Source: UBA6022 sp032154105
Lineage (GTDB): Bacteria; Patescibacteriota; Saccharimonadia; Saccharimonadales; Saccharimonadaceae
Direction of reading: 5' to 3'
Length of the DNA: 64,000 nt
NCBI GenBank assembly: GCA_032154105.1
Contig: JALDYI010000002.1
Coordinates: 62,001 to 126,000, forward strand
In this document: positions 16,926-25,986 of the stretch, piece by piece
Position numbering within the stretch: the stretch's first letter is position 1
Layout: every line of letters begins with the position of its first letter
Position numbers and translations under genes: made by a program
Notes under the pieces: generated by a model
What the model was told of the DNA's origin: nothing
Database searches by the model: none
Seen by the model: the letters and a program-made list of their open reading frames with translations, nothing else

Positions 16926-17762
16926 ATGAATGAAATCAATCTACCATATATTGGCGTAAAACTTAATCCCGGAGTTTTGAACGGGGTTGATCAAGCCATT
17001 CAAAACGTGTCGTTGGACGCAACCTTAGAGAGTCCTCGTTTTAGAATTGCAGACGTAGCTCTGAGTTATCGGCTTATAAGTAACTTGAAACAGAATGACC
17101 TCCTGCCTACTACAGCACGGGAGAGTGAGCGATCGTGGAGTAAATTTAGTATTAAGGACTACGTGTATCTTCTATGTGTCACAGAGCTTCGTTCATTTGG
17201 AGCTAGCACGGGGCAGTTGCGAGGTCTCAGGGATATCTTTTATGAACAACACACAAGCAGAGATGCAGTACGAGCCTTATGTGCCGTATTCGGTCGCATT
17301 GAGATTGCCCTTATGATGTACGCGGACGGTAAGATTTACCTATGTGACGCTGATAATGCGGCGCTCATGGAAGCAAGTATCCGGCCACTCGATTCTTTTA
17401 TCAAGGTTAGTATCAATAAGCACCTTAATTATGCTCTCAAGCTCGCTGGTATCCCCTATCAGTTTACAAGCCTAGAGACGATGGCTGAGCGGCACATGCG
17501 TCTTGATCTTGAAGCGATAACACTGCCTGAATCGAAAGCGCTTGAAATGATACGTAATAATGATTACCGAAAAGTAGTTATATCAAAGAAAAAAGATGGA
17601 GCGTTGAATTCTGCTGAAGGCCGACGTGAGATTGATGGAGCTATGCTGGGAAAGACCGAAATGATGAGTCTACTCGCAGAGCTTGATTTTGGTCAGGTTG
17701 AGATTACGAAACGTGATGGGAGGATTGTGCATGTAGTACGAGAAGATAGCGTTAAGTTGTAG
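16926..17762 (+). CDS. MerR-like winged-helix DNA-binding protein
   Basis: 278 residues. Residues ~41-105 (RIADVALSYRLISNLKQNDLLP through SIKDYVYLLCVTELRSFGASTGQLRGL) follow the MerR pattern. That pattern is a first helix, a wing with the GLLxP-like NDLLP, an Arg/Trp turn (RSWSKFS) and the second helix-turn-helix LRxxGxS. The remainder is a helical and mixed domain ending in a basic stretch. It lies between cargo and the recombinase, so control of integration or excision (excisionase-like) is plausible but not shown. Confidence 0.65.
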   Translation: MNEINLPYIGVKLNPGVLNGVDQAIQNVSLDATLESPRFRIADVALSYRLISNLKQNDLLPTTARESERSWSKFSIKDYVYLLCVTELRSFGASTGQLRGLRDIFYEQHTSRDAVRALCAVFGRIEIALMMYADGKIYLCDADNAALMEASIRPLDSFIKVSINKHLNYALKLAGIPYQFTSLETMAERHMRLDLEAITLPESKALEMIRNNDYRKVVISKKKDGALNSAEGRREIDGAMLGKTEMMSLLAELDFGQVEITKRDGRIVHVVREDSVKL

Positions 17763-17851
17763 GCTGGGCAATAAAGAAATTGCAGGCAATCACCGATAAC
17801 TAATCGTTCTTTCTTCAAGAAGTACTTGGGTAAGATATAGGAATATTGACT

Positions 17852-18013
17852 ATGTCATTACCAACCGATATTAGTGCACGGCACAATAAGGTCGCCAAAA
17901 AAATCACAAACAATAGCCTGACTAACAAAGAGAAATTACAAATAGCAAAAGAGATTGATCAGTTTGCAAGACTTTTGATCGACATTTATAGACAGCAAAA
18001 GACAAAGTTATGA
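17852..18013 (+). CDS. Small helical protein upstream of the recombinase
   Basis: 53 residues. The TGA stop overlaps the recombinase ATG (ATGA), so translation of the two is probably coupled. The sequence (NNSLTNKEKLQIAKEIDQFARLLIDIYRQ is split here only by charge pattern) is one long amphipathic helix region with many Lys and Gln. A recombinase accessory or directionality role is conceivable; there is no family match. Confidence 0.55.
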   Translation: MSLPTDISARHNKVAKKITNNSLTNKEKLQIAKEIDQFARLLIDIYRQQKTKL

Positions 18014-19521
18014 AAGCAATCGTATATACACGAGTATCAACCAAGGAGCAGGTCGACGAGGGTCATAGTTTGGCGACCCAAAAGAGGCTTTGTTATGAGT
18101 ATGCAAGCAAGAATGACTACCAGGTTGTAAGGCATTTTGAAGAGTGTGGTGAAAGCGCAAAGACCGCCAATAGGACCGAGCTTAATGTGATGCTTGCCTA
18201 CGCTGTGCATAATTGCAAAAACATCGACGCTGTCATCATTTATAAGATTGATCGCCTATCGAGAAATACTAGTGACTACCAGACGCTAAAAAACACACTC
18301 AATACACTTGGGATTAGTGTTGTTTCATCCACCGAATATATACAGAATACACCAGCGGGTCGATTCGCTGAGAACATGCTAGCTAGTGCCGCTCAGTATG
18401 ACAACGAGCTTCGCGCAGAGAGAAGCAAGAACGGGATGGTCGACGCCGTCCGTAATGGACGTTGGGTCTGGAGGGCACCCTTGGGTTATGTTAATGACAG
18501 GGTGTACGGCGTTAAGAATATTAGACTCGACAGAAATACTCAGTACACCGATGCACTTCGATCATGCTGGGAAATGATAGATGGTGGATATACCGAAACT
18601 GAGGCGCTAAGGGCATTGAATGCCAGGCTTGTTGAGCTTGACATGCCCCCTATACGCATCCAAACTCTTTCTCGGATGCTTAGAAACCCACTATATGTCG
18701 GCGTCGTGAGCGCATTCGGGATGACGGTAAATAGTGATACGATCGAGAGACTTATCGAACCGGGTCTATTCTATAATGTCCAGGACATTCTTGATGGTAA
18801 AAAAAGAAAGCCAGAGAGATATAAAAAACTGAACCCCGATTACCCACTTCGTGGTACATTGCTCTGTCTTGACGGTCATCGAATGACTGGCAGCGCTCCT
18901 CGTGGTAATGGTGGACGTTATCCTAAGTATCATTGCCCTAAATGTAGAGGCTTGAAGCGCAGCTACGATGTCGCTAAGACGGATGACCTATTTGCTGAGT
19001 ACGCTGGCGCGTACGACATGACCAATGAACTTCGAAGTGCGCTCATCGAGGCTGTACAGTTAAACCTCGGAGATGCGCAGAGGCAGGCTACGAAAAATAT
19101 GCGAAATATCGATAAGCAGCTACTTGCACTTAATGCAGCTGACAGAGAGATAACGAATAAAAATATAACTCGGGTTTATACCGATGAGCATACAAAAAGG
19201 ATGCTTGATTTGAATATGACTGAGCGCACGAGACTTCAGCTTGAAATGAATGAGCTTGATAGAAATGTCGATGATGCCGAGGAGATAGTCGAGTTCGGGC
19301 TGCGAAAGCTGGAGAATATTGGACAACTATGGACTGATATAGAAGATATGCATACGCGCTTTCGGTTCCAAAAATGGCTATTTCCCGCCGGCGTAATGTT
19401 TGACGGGGAAAAATTTGGAACCAGCCAAATTCCGCAAATTCTATCCATAAAAAAAGAACTTCCTTTCGGAAATTCTCTTTTGGTGATCCCGCGGAGAATC
19501 GAACTCCGATTGCCAGGATGA
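18010..19521 (+). CDS. Large serine recombinase (integrase)
   Basis: 503 residues. The N-terminal resolvase domain has the catalytic serine S10 in YTRVSTKEQ and the later DAVIIYKIDRLSRN and AENMLASAAQYDNELRAERSK segments. A recombinase domain (RNGRWVWRAPLGYVN onward) and a zinc ribbon (LLCLDGHRM ... YHCPKCRG) follow, then a coiled coil (~385-430). The final codons read through the first part of the tRNA-Glu gene on the opposite strand, and the TGA at 19519-19521 lies inside the tRNA. In the excised circle the frame would continue differently (see findings). It is expected to catalyse integration and excision of the 7-kb element. Confidence 0.9.
   Translation: MKAIVYTRVSTKEQVDEGHSLATQKRLCYEYASKNDYQVVRHFEECGESAKTANRTELNVMLAYAVHNCKNIDAVIIYKIDRLSRNTSDYQTLKNTLNTLGISVVSSTEYIQNTPAGRFAENMLASAAQYDNELRAERSKNGMVDAVRNGRWVWRAPLGYVNDRVYGVKNIRLDRNTQYTDALRSCWEMIDGGYTETEALRALNARLVELDMPPIRIQTLSRMLRNPLYVGVVSAFGMTVNSDTIERLIEPGLFYNVQDILDGKKRKPERYKKLNPDYPLRGTLLCLDGHRMTGSAPRGNGGRYPKYHCPKCRGLKRSYDVAKTDDLFAEYAGAYDMTNELRSALIEAVQLNLGDAQRQATKNMRNIDKQLLALNAADREITNKNITRVYTDEHTKRMLDLNMTERTRLQLEMNELDRNVDDAEEIVEFGLRKLENIGQLWTDIEDMHTRFRFQKWLFPAGVMFDGEKFGTSQIPQILSIKKELPFGNSLLVIPRRIELRLPG
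19478..19498. repeat. Right attachment site, 21-bp direct repeat
   Basis: Identical to 12401-12421. It covers the CCA end, discriminator, acceptor 3-prime strand and part of the T-stem of tRNA-Glu, together with the recombinase 3-prime end. Confidence 0.85.
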
Positions 19522-19555
19522 GAACCTGATGTCCTAACCGTTAGACGACGGGACC
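19481..19555 (-). tRNA. tRNA-Glu (anticodon CTC)
   Basis: A complete cloverleaf on the minus strand: acceptor GGTCCCG/CGGGATC, D-arm GTCT/GGAC, anticodon arm TCAGG-TTCTCAT-CCTGG, T-arm CGGAG-TTCGATT-CTCCG, discriminator A and encoded CCA. The loop gives anticodon CTC. Its 3-prime half is the integration site of the element and overlaps the recombinase C-terminal codons in antisense. Confidence 0.95.
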
Positions 19556-19616
19556 AATTCTTTAGTGTAAGACTTGGCTTAACTCGGACGATTATAGCAA
19601 TAAAGAGCTGCGCTGT

Positions 19617-20000
19617 CTAGTTTGCTTGGCTGAGATTCTCGATGATAGCAAGCAACTTTCGCGGAGTGATTTCGGCTTTGATAAGGTAGCCATCGGCGCG
19701 GTACTGCATGGCCATGCGCGACTCGTCGTCTTGCTCGAAGTTGGTCATGACGATTACCTTTGAATTTGGGATGAGATCTTCTTTGTCATTTCGAAGCGCA
19801 TCGAGGATCTCTGTTCCCCTTCGTTCTGGTAGCATGACATCGAGCAAGATGAGGTCGTACGATTTGTTGCGGGCGGCAATAAGGCCGTCGTTACCATCGA
19901 CCATCCAGTCGACTTCATAGCCGGCGCGCTGCAAGCTGCGAACATACATTTCACCGATAAATCGGTCGTCTTCGATACATAAGATTGTTTTTATTGCCAT
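19617..20000 (-). CDS. Single-domain response regulator
   Basis: 127 residues, a receiver domain only. The acidic pair is in LCIEDDRFIG, the phosphoacceptor Asp is in DLILLDVMLPE, the Thr switch is in VIVMTNFE and the Lys is in GYLIKAEITP. With no output domain it must act through partner binding. Two bases separate it from the histidine kinase gene, so it is the cognate partner of that kinase. Confidence 0.92.
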   Translation of the reverse strand: MAIKTILCIEDDRFIGEMYVRSLQRAGYEVDWMVDGNDGLIAARNKSYDLILLDVMLPERRGTEILDALRNDKEDLIPNSKVIVMTNFEQDDESRMAMQYRADGYLIKAEITPRKLLAIIENLSQAN

Positions 20001-20002
20001 GA

Positions 20003-21559
20003 TTATCCTCGATACATTGAATGATTTTTGATCCAGCCGCTGCTTGTTTCGATCAGACTTTCATTGCTGTTATTATTTGCTTTTAATTTGTCGGCGACGG
20101 TCGCATAAATCGGGAGGCTGAATGTAAAGACAGATCCTTCGTTCTCGACACTCCGTACACTTATGTGCCCGCCATGCGACTCAACAAACGCTTTAGTGAT
20201 ATAAAGGCCAATACCCGTGCCCGCGACTGTCTCTCGTGAGCGGTGGGAGCGGTAAAACTTATGAAAAAGGCTACTGACGACATTGCCCGGCATGCCGATA
20301 CCGTGATCCTCGACGGAAACCTCAACAAAGTCCCCTTTTGCGGCAGCGGAGACATTTACAGCACCACCTTCATTACTATACTTGATCGCGTTGTCGATAA
20401 GGTTGCCTAGTACCTCGCCAATACTGCCACGGTCGGCGGCGACGGTTGGAAGGTTGGCGGCGATTGAAACCCCGAGGACTCGGTTTTGTGCGGTGGCGCG
20501 CAGCTGCATGTCATCTTTGATCGTGTCGTAAATACTTGCGACCGATTCCTCTTTGAGATGAACATTGAGGTGGCGGCGATCAAAGCGTGAGGCGTTGAGA
20601 ATATTATTGATATAACTCGAGAGGCGGTTTGCCGAGACAACGAGTCGCTTTAGTAGTTCGGCATGGTCGCTCTGTAGAACTGGCTGTAGCTCATCTTCAA
20701 GCACGTCGAGGTAGCCGCGGATAACGGTGATTGGTCCGCGGAGCTCGTGAGCAGCAAAGGCGATGAAGTCGAGATCGTCTTCTTCGGGAATATATTGATC
20801 GGTGCGATTGAAGAGCGAGAGTACAGTCTCGGCCTTACTCCCCTTTTGGTACGTGGCCACGACGTCGTACATGCGTCGCCCCTCTTCGCCGGGTAGCTTA
20901 TCGGCAGTGCGTGCCCATGTTTTCTCGGCGTGAACGGCCGACTCTTCGCAGTCGTCGAGCCAAGTATTGAGATTTTCTTTATCGTTGAATACGAGATCGA
21001 GCACCGTCTTGCCGTCGATGTCAGCGTGAACCGGCGCGGATTTATTGCTATAGAGAATATTGCGATCTTTATCGAGTGCAATGAAGCCACACGACGTATT
21101 GTCGAGTGCTCGTGCCACAAGGTCGTCCGGCGAGGCTACGACGGGAGTATCAGCTTCGGATGCCCCGCTTCCCATCTTGTAAATTGTTTGAAGGGCTTCA
21201 CGGAAACCCGACTTCGCAAATTGCTTTGCATTTGGGTTCGGTGGTGTTGTGATGGTTGGCTCGCCCGCACTGTGCGTAAGGGCATTCATGAGGTTTCGGG
21301 TAGGCTCAGTGACAAGCGAGACAAGAATCAGGTTGACGCCGATTGAGGCTGAACAAATGGTAAGGAGTGTAATGATGAATGCGAGGTTCGAAAGCTCAAA
21401 CACGCCGGTAATGACAAGTGCGCCACCTACGACAATGGTTGTGACGATTTGCATGCTGACGGTAAACAAAACAGCCCGCTTGTGGAAGCGTGGCCAATAC
21501 TCGCGAATAAGATGTGGCTTAGAATCTGGGGTATCGGCACCCGTGCCTCTTACTTCCAT
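20003..21559 (-). CDS. Membrane sensor histidine kinase
   Basis: 518 residues. Two transmembrane helices (TTIVVGGALVITGVF; LLTICSASIGVNLILVSLV) precede a PAS-like region (DNTSCGFIALDKDRNILYSNKSAP). The HisKA H-box is AAHELRGPITVIRGYL, the N-box is NLIDNAIKYS and the G boxes are EDHGIGMP and GTGIGLYITKAFVESHGG. With only a short loop between the helices, it probably senses inside the membrane or through PAS. The start overlaps the DUF3048 gene by ten bases, making an operon with the response regulator. Confidence 0.92.
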   Translation of the reverse strand: MEVRGTGADTPDSKPHLIREYWPRFHKRAVLFTVSMQIVTTIVVGGALVITGVFELSNLAFIITLLTICSASIGVNLILVSLVTEPTRNLMNALTHSAGEPTITTPPNPNAKQFAKSGFREALQTIYKMGSGASEADTPVVASPDDLVARALDNTSCGFIALDKDRNILYSNKSAPVHADIDGKTVLDLVFNDKENLNTWLDDCEESAVHAEKTWARTADKLPGEEGRRMYDVVATYQKGSKAETVLSLFNRTDQYIPEEDDLDFIAFAAHELRGPITVIRGYLDVLEDELQPVLQSDHAELLKRLVVSANRLSSYINNILNASRFDRRHLNVHLKEESVASIYDTIKDDMQLRATAQNRVLGVSIAANLPTVAADRGSIGEVLGNLIDNAIKYSNEGGAVNVSAAAKGDFVEVSVEDHGIGMPGNVVSSLFHKFYRSHRSRETVAGTGIGLYITKAFVESHGGHISVRSVENEGSVFTFSLPIYATVADKLKANNNSNESLIETSSGWIKNHSMYRG

Positions 21560-22638
21560 GAGACATCTCCGGTAGTTGGGACGGCTGCGATCCAGGTTTG
21601 GCCACGTATGAGTGGTACGTCTTTACCTGTTGCGTCGGCAAACGTTATTTGGCTCGTTTTATCTTTTTTGGTCCAGGTGACCGTTTGGGCTATGCCGTTC
21701 TGAAAGATGATAGCTTCCCCGCTACCGATCGTGGTGATAGTTTCGTGGTGGCCGTCTTCCATAGCTGGGTTGCGAGCAACTTTCATGGCGACGACAGCAC
21801 TCGGCGCAATCTGGCCATCTTCGCGGTCGAGGTGTGGCGCGCCGGCCTGTGATCGAAGATAGGTGTTTGATGCTTTGTCGTATGCGTAGGTAGTATTGTA
21901 GAGCGCACTACTGATGTTGATCGTGATGGAGGTTGCATCTGGTGTTTCACTTGGCTTGCCGTCTATACGAGCGAAGCCAGTAAATTGAGATTCGGTGAAG
22001 CCTTTTTGTGCGTTGAGTGCGTCGAGCTTTTCAAAGCTGGTATAGACATTGTGCGGTGCATAGCGGTCGGTCGAGCGCCAGTAGCTGCCAGCATTGAAGA
22101 ACTGGTCAATATCTCGATAATTGCCATTTCGCACCTCATCGAGTGCGGCCGGACTGCCGCCAACATGGACGACACTTGCATTATACGCGGCGAGCCAGTC
22201 GACATAGTATGGGCGGATGCTGCGAACAGGTCCGATGATTTGCGGTTTGTCTTGCTGATGAAGTGTCAAGAAGCGTGTGATGCCACCTTCGGCGACGGCT
22301 TCATAGACGACGCCTGATTGTTTGAGTCCGGATTGCGGCCGAGCATCGGGGCTATTTTCGATCATGATTGCCGTGACAGGCTGTTTGGTTGCAGCTTCGT
22401 CACCTACGAGGAGACCGGTAAGGGGCGAGTAGTATTTTGGTGCTTCGGGCTTCGGCTGAGGTTTAGCTACAGGTGCTGGCGTCGTGGCTGTTGGTTTGTG
22501 ACTAAGAATAGCGTAGGTTGTAATACCAGCCGCCAGGACAAGAATAAAGCCTGCGATAATAAGGCTTAGCTTGCGGTGCGCGCCGATCCACTGTTTAAGA
22601 TGTGCCAATACTTTTGGTTTTGAATTAATTGCGTTCAT
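21550..22638 (-). CDS. DUF3048 (YerB-like) exported protein
   Basis: 362 residues. An N-terminal transmembrane anchor (LSLIIAGFILVLAAGITTYAIL) and Pro-rich linker precede the DUF3048 domain. That domain has the characteristic YYSPLTGLLV, AIMIENSPDARPQSGL, VYEAVAEGGITRFL and GPVRSIRPYYV motifs. The domain occurs in Gram-positive cell-surface proteins, but its biochemical role is unsettled. It is the first gene of the operon with the kinase and regulator, so it may be part of the same envelope response. Confidence 0.88.
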   Translation of the reverse strand: MNAINSKPKVLAHLKQWIGAHRKLSLIIAGFILVLAAGITTYAILSHKPTATTPAPVAKPQPKPEAPKYYSPLTGLLVGDEAATKQPVTAIMIENSPDARPQSGLKQSGVVYEAVAEGGITRFLTLHQQDKPQIIGPVRSIRPYYVDWLAAYNASVVHVGGSPAALDEVRNGNYRDIDQFFNAGSYWRSTDRYAPHNVYTSFEKLDALNAQKGFTESQFTGFARIDGKPSETPDATSITINISSALYNTTYAYDKASNTYLRSQAGAPHLDREDGQIAPSAVVAMKVARNPAMEDGHHETITTIGSGEAIIFQNGIAQTVTWTKKDKTSQITFADATGKDVPLIRGQTWIAAVPTTGDVSWK

Positions 22639-22673
22639 GCTTACGGCTATTATAGCAGATACAAAGAGGTATT

Positions 22674-23306
22674 TTAGCGGATTTGGTAGTTGCGTAGGAG
22701 GAGGCTGCTGTAGGCATCTTTGACTGCTTGAGGAATAGCTTGAGCGGATTGAAATCCATGCTCCACGTACGTCTCCATGCGGCTGAAATCACCCAGTGTT
22801 TTATAGGCGGTGCGCTCGTGGCCGTGGCGTACCGAATAGTTTGCTAGTGTGATTGTCTCATGTCGAGTGATGAATGTTGGCTGGGGATGTGGCCACTGCG
22901 CCTCGGCAGTCGCCAAGAAGCGCCGTGACATGAATGGCTGGTGGATGAGAATGACTGTTTTTGGCACTATCCCCTGCTCGTGCAGCAGCTTGGCCGACAG
23001 TGTGATATTCTCGCCGGTATTGGTTGCGTTTTGCTCACGGAGAATTGCAGACGCAGGCACACCCGCGCTGAGCGCAGTGTCGGCAAGTAGGTCGGCTTCG
23101 GTAATATCCATGTCTGGCTGGGCGTAGCCAGAAAATACGATTAAGGGTGCGAGTTTTTTATGATATAGCGTTGCTGCGTAATGTGCTAGCTCGGTGTTTT
23201 TACAGCCGCCTACGACAATGGCATCAGCCGGCCGCAATGGCGTTTGAATTGACATGTAGTCCCAGACAACTTGCAGGAGCTCGTTGTCGGAGCGCGCATC
23301 TTCCAC
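22674..23306 (-). CDS. YdcF family (DUF218) protein
   Basis: 210 residues. The DUF218 pattern is present: DAIVVGGCKNTELAHYAATLYHKKLAPLIVFSG near the start, the loop ITEADLLADTALSAGVPASAILRE with NTGENI, and VILIHQPFMSRRFLATAEAQWP. There is no transmembrane helix, unlike ElyC/SanA. The family binds nucleotide-like ligands in some members; the function here is unknown. The ATG lies directly next to the gltX stop, so it is cotranscribed with the synthetase. Confidence 0.85.
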   Translation of the reverse strand: MEDARSDNELLQVVWDYMSIQTPLRPADAIVVGGCKNTELAHYAATLYHKKLAPLIVFSGYAQPDMDITEADLLADTALSAGVPASAILREQNATNTGENITLSAKLLHEQGIVPKTVILIHQPFMSRRFLATAEAQWPHPQPTFITRHETITLANYSVRHGHERTAYKTLGDFSRMETYVEHGFQSAQAIPQAVKDAYSSLLLRNYQIR

Positions 23307-24740
23307 TTATTTACCTGCGTTAATAGCTGCATCAAGACGGCTGAGGACTGTTTCTCTGCCAAGCGTAGCGAGCGTATCGTTGAGCGCTGGACTAAATGGT
23401 GCCCATGAGACGGCAAGACGAATCAGGCTAAACAGAATACCTGGCTTTTGACCAGTTGTCTCAAGGAGTGTGTTAAGTGTTTCCTGGATAGAATTGGCGT
23501 CAAAGTCACTTGTTGAAAGAGCTTGCTTGGTAGTCTCAAGCAGTTCAATGAGGTCTTGTCGAGCAAATTTCTTGAGCTGCTTGTTGTCGTCGGCCATGGT
23601 CCAGTCTGGAGTTGGCTCGGCAAAGAAGTACTCGGTGAGAAGCGGTAGATCTAGTAGTGTTTTGAGACGGTCTTGTACGAGCGCAAGGATCTGCTTCTTC
23701 TTTTCTTCACTTGCGCCACTGGCGGATGCTGGCCAGAAATCAGTAATGCGAGCATAGAGGTCGTCAAGACTGAGGAGACGGATGTGCTGGCCGTTAAGCC
23801 AGAGGAGCCGTTGCTCATCAAATCGAGCGCCACTACGCTGTACGCGTTCAAGGCTGAACTTCTCGATCAGTTCGTTGCGTGTAAATATTTCCTGTTCGGT
23901 ACCATCATTCCAGCCCATGCTTGCTAGGAAATTGAGCATCGCCTCAGGGAGTATGCCTTGGTCTTTATATTCCTGAACGCTCTTTGCGCCGTCGCGTTTT
24001 CCAAGCTTCTTGTTGCCGTCTGGCGCCATGATATGCGGCAGGCACGCAAGAACTGGCCATTCAATTTCAAGTGCATCGTAGAGCGAGAGGTATTTTGGAA
24101 TTGATGAAATATATTCCAGGCCACGGATGACATGTGTAATGCCCATCTCGTAATCATCGACGACATGCGCAAAGTTATACGTAGGAAGGCCGTCACTTTT
24201 GACAAGAATAAAATCATCAAGTGCCTCTGGACCAGCTGATAACTCACCCATTACTGGGTCGTTCCAGGTGTAGCGCTTTACGTTTGGTACTTTGAAGCGG
24301 AGAGCTTGCGAACCATCCCAAGCTGGTGGATTTTCCGGGCGATGGTCGCGGTATAAGAACGCACGCTTCTCGGCTTTTGCCTGGTCGCGAAACACTGTCA
24401 CCTCTTCGGGTGTATAGGGATCGGCGTATGCAAGACCTTTATCGATAAGTTTTTGAGCCCATGTAAGGTAGTGTTCGCGACGCTCTGTTTGGATATATGG
24501 TCCGAAGTCGCCGCCTCTGCGTGGACCTTCGTCCCAGTCAATACCGAGCCATTCGAGAGTGTCAAGAATAAGGTCTTGAGCACCTTCGACCAGACGAGCC
24601 TGGTCAGTATCCTCTATACGTAAAACGAATGTCCCCTTTTGTTGCCGAGCAAGAAGCCATGGGAAAAGTGCAGCACGAACGTTGCCAACATGGATATAGC
24701 CAGTTGGACTTGGGGCAAAACGAGTACGAATAGATGTCAT
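23307..24740 (-). CDS. gltX: Glutamyl-tRNA synthetase
   Basis: 477 residues from the ATG at 24740; a longer frame exists upstream but the class I fold starts here. The HIGH-type motif is in RFAPSPTGYIHVGNVRAAL, the KMSKS-type motif is KKLGKRDGAKS, and the AQKLIDKGLAYA and HVVDDYEMGITHVIRGLEY segments are typical. The enzyme charges tRNA-Glu and, in organisms lacking GlnRS, also tRNA-Gln. A tRNA-Glu gene is about 4 kb away. It is probably cotranscribed with ydcF. Confidence 0.95.
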   Translation of the reverse strand: MTSIRTRFAPSPTGYIHVGNVRAALFPWLLARQQKGTFVLRIEDTDQARLVEGAQDLILDTLEWLGIDWDEGPRRGGDFGPYIQTERREHYLTWAQKLIDKGLAYADPYTPEEVTVFRDQAKAEKRAFLYRDHRPENPPAWDGSQALRFKVPNVKRYTWNDPVMGELSAGPEALDDFILVKSDGLPTYNFAHVVDDYEMGITHVIRGLEYISSIPKYLSLYDALEIEWPVLACLPHIMAPDGNKKLGKRDGAKSVQEYKDQGILPEAMLNFLASMGWNDGTEQEIFTRNELIEKFSLERVQRSGARFDEQRLLWLNGQHIRLLSLDDLYARITDFWPASASGASEEKKKQILALVQDRLKTLLDLPLLTEYFFAEPTPDWTMADDNKQLKKFARQDLIELLETTKQALSTSDFDANSIQETLNTLLETTGQKPGILFSLIRLAVSWAPFSPALNDTLATLGRETVLSRLDAAINAGK

Positions 24741-24784
24741 AGTATCTACTATTGTATCATTTATCGATCGTTTACTCGAGGTGA

Positions 24785-25759
24785 CTAGAGGCTTTTGGCG
24801 ATATTGCCAATTTGGCTGTTTGAGAGCGGTGCGTCGCCGCTGATGGTATAGAGAATGCCACCATTTACCCAAGCAGCGTTGCCGCCGTAGGCATAGATTT
24901 TGAGGCCACGTTCGGTAAATGGAATGTAGTTTTCACCAACTTTTGGCTTAACGTAGTTATCGAGAACTGCTTCTGAATCGTAGCTGCTTTTTGTCTGTGT
25001 GATAGTGAAGTTTTGCGGTCCACCGTTGGCAGCAAACTTCATACTTACTTCGCCTTCTTTGTAGGCAACTGCGCCATTAAGGCTGTAGCCGTCTGGGTGG
25101 TATTCAGGATACGAAGCGTCGATACCGGCCTGGGCAGCGGCAACTCGTACAGAGAGGCTCGGGAGGTTGATGTAAGTGAAATAGCCACCAAGAAGGACGA
25201 GTGCAAGGCTTGCGCTGGCAACGTTTAGCAGTCGCGGATGGCGTGCGAGGAGTGATTTCTTTTTCGTTTCTTTGTGCTTAAGTGGTGCTTTTTCAAGTGC
25301 TGCATTGATCGCTTCGTTCTTGACTACTTGCGAAGGCTTAGGCTGAGTGGGCTGAGCTTGTTGAGGTTGAGCGACCGCTGGCTGAACCTGGGCGGCGCGA
25401 GCAGCATGCGCTTTGGCAACGGTAGGATGAACTGTTGCTGGTGCAATATCACTCATGCGAGGTTGTTTTTTGATAGTTGGATGTGGTGCGAATTTTGAAA
25501 TAGCTTGGCTACGTGCAATCTGCTGTGGTACGCGCTTTTGCAGAGCTGGTTGCGTTTTAGTAATAGGCTTTTGAATTGTTTGACGGTTGAGTGTCTGTGA
25601 ACGTTGCGTAGTGCGGTGCACATGGTGCGATGCTGTTGGAGTGGTTTTTTGAGCCACTACTACAGGTACGGCGGCCGGTTTTGCGGCGCCATCAAGGGCA
25701 AGTCCTGTGACTGCATCGTACTGTCGCCCGTTAATTGTTATTGTATGTTTTTCGCTCAT
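24785..25759 (-). CDS. Single-pass membrane protein with DUF4367-like exported domain
   Basis: 324 residues from the ATG at 25759 (AAGG nearby); the frame also extends upstream to 25819. The N-terminal ~180 residues are cytoplasmic, very rich in Ala, Pro, Gln and Lys and low in complexity. One transmembrane helix (VASASLALVLLGGYFTYI) leads to a ~125-residue exported domain (YPEYHPDGYSLNG ... GLKIYAYGGNAAWVNGGILYTISGD). That domain resembles DUF4367 proteins found with anti-sigma factors and lipoprotein-like domains. The role is unknown. Confidence 0.65.
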   Translation of the reverse strand: MSEKHTITINGRQYDAVTGLALDGAAKPAAVPVVVAQKTTPTASHHVHRTTQRSQTLNRQTIQKPITKTQPALQKRVPQQIARSQAISKFAPHPTIKKQPRMSDIAPATVHPTVAKAHAARAAQVQPAVAQPQQAQPTQPKPSQVVKNEAINAALEKAPLKHKETKKKSLLARHPRLLNVASASLALVLLGGYFTYINLPSLSVRVAAAQAGIDASYPEYHPDGYSLNGAVAYKEGEVSMKFAANGGPQNFTITQTKSSYDSEAVLDNYVKPKVGENYIPFTERGLKIYAYGGNAAWVNGGILYTISGDAPLSNSQIGNIAKSL

Positions 25760-25986
25760 CCTTATTACTCCCGTTGTGCGTGCGCTATCTACCATAGTCA
25801 GCGTAGTGCTTATGCTCACGCGCTGTTATTTTCTATCTTAGGGAGAAAAAGCAAATTATGCAATAGTTTTTACAGTCTGATTGCTAGGATATCTGTACTA
25901 CTGTACAAATGTGACATTGGGTCGCCTCGGAAATGAAAGTAAACTTTCGTTTCGCTCAGCTCGCCAATGTTATAATAATAAACACA

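Larger units (their letters stand above)
12401..19498. mobile_element. Integrated element at tRNA-Glu with large serine recombinase
   Basis: A 7,077-bp repeat-to-repeat unit. It is bounded by two copies of a 21-bp sequence that includes the 3-prime end of tRNA-Glu(CTC). The right copy is inside the intact tRNA, the left copy is a fragment. Cargo in order: HEPN-CHAP fusion (-), small membrane protein (+), two unknown genes and a Panacea/SocA gene (-), structured RNA (+), membrane-anchored protein (+), MerR-like regulator (+), a 53-residue helical protein (+) and the recombinase (+). No replication, capsid or conjugation gene is visible, so this is an integrative element of unknown transfer mode. 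The bounds come directly from the sequence; mobility is inferred. Confidence 0.85.
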
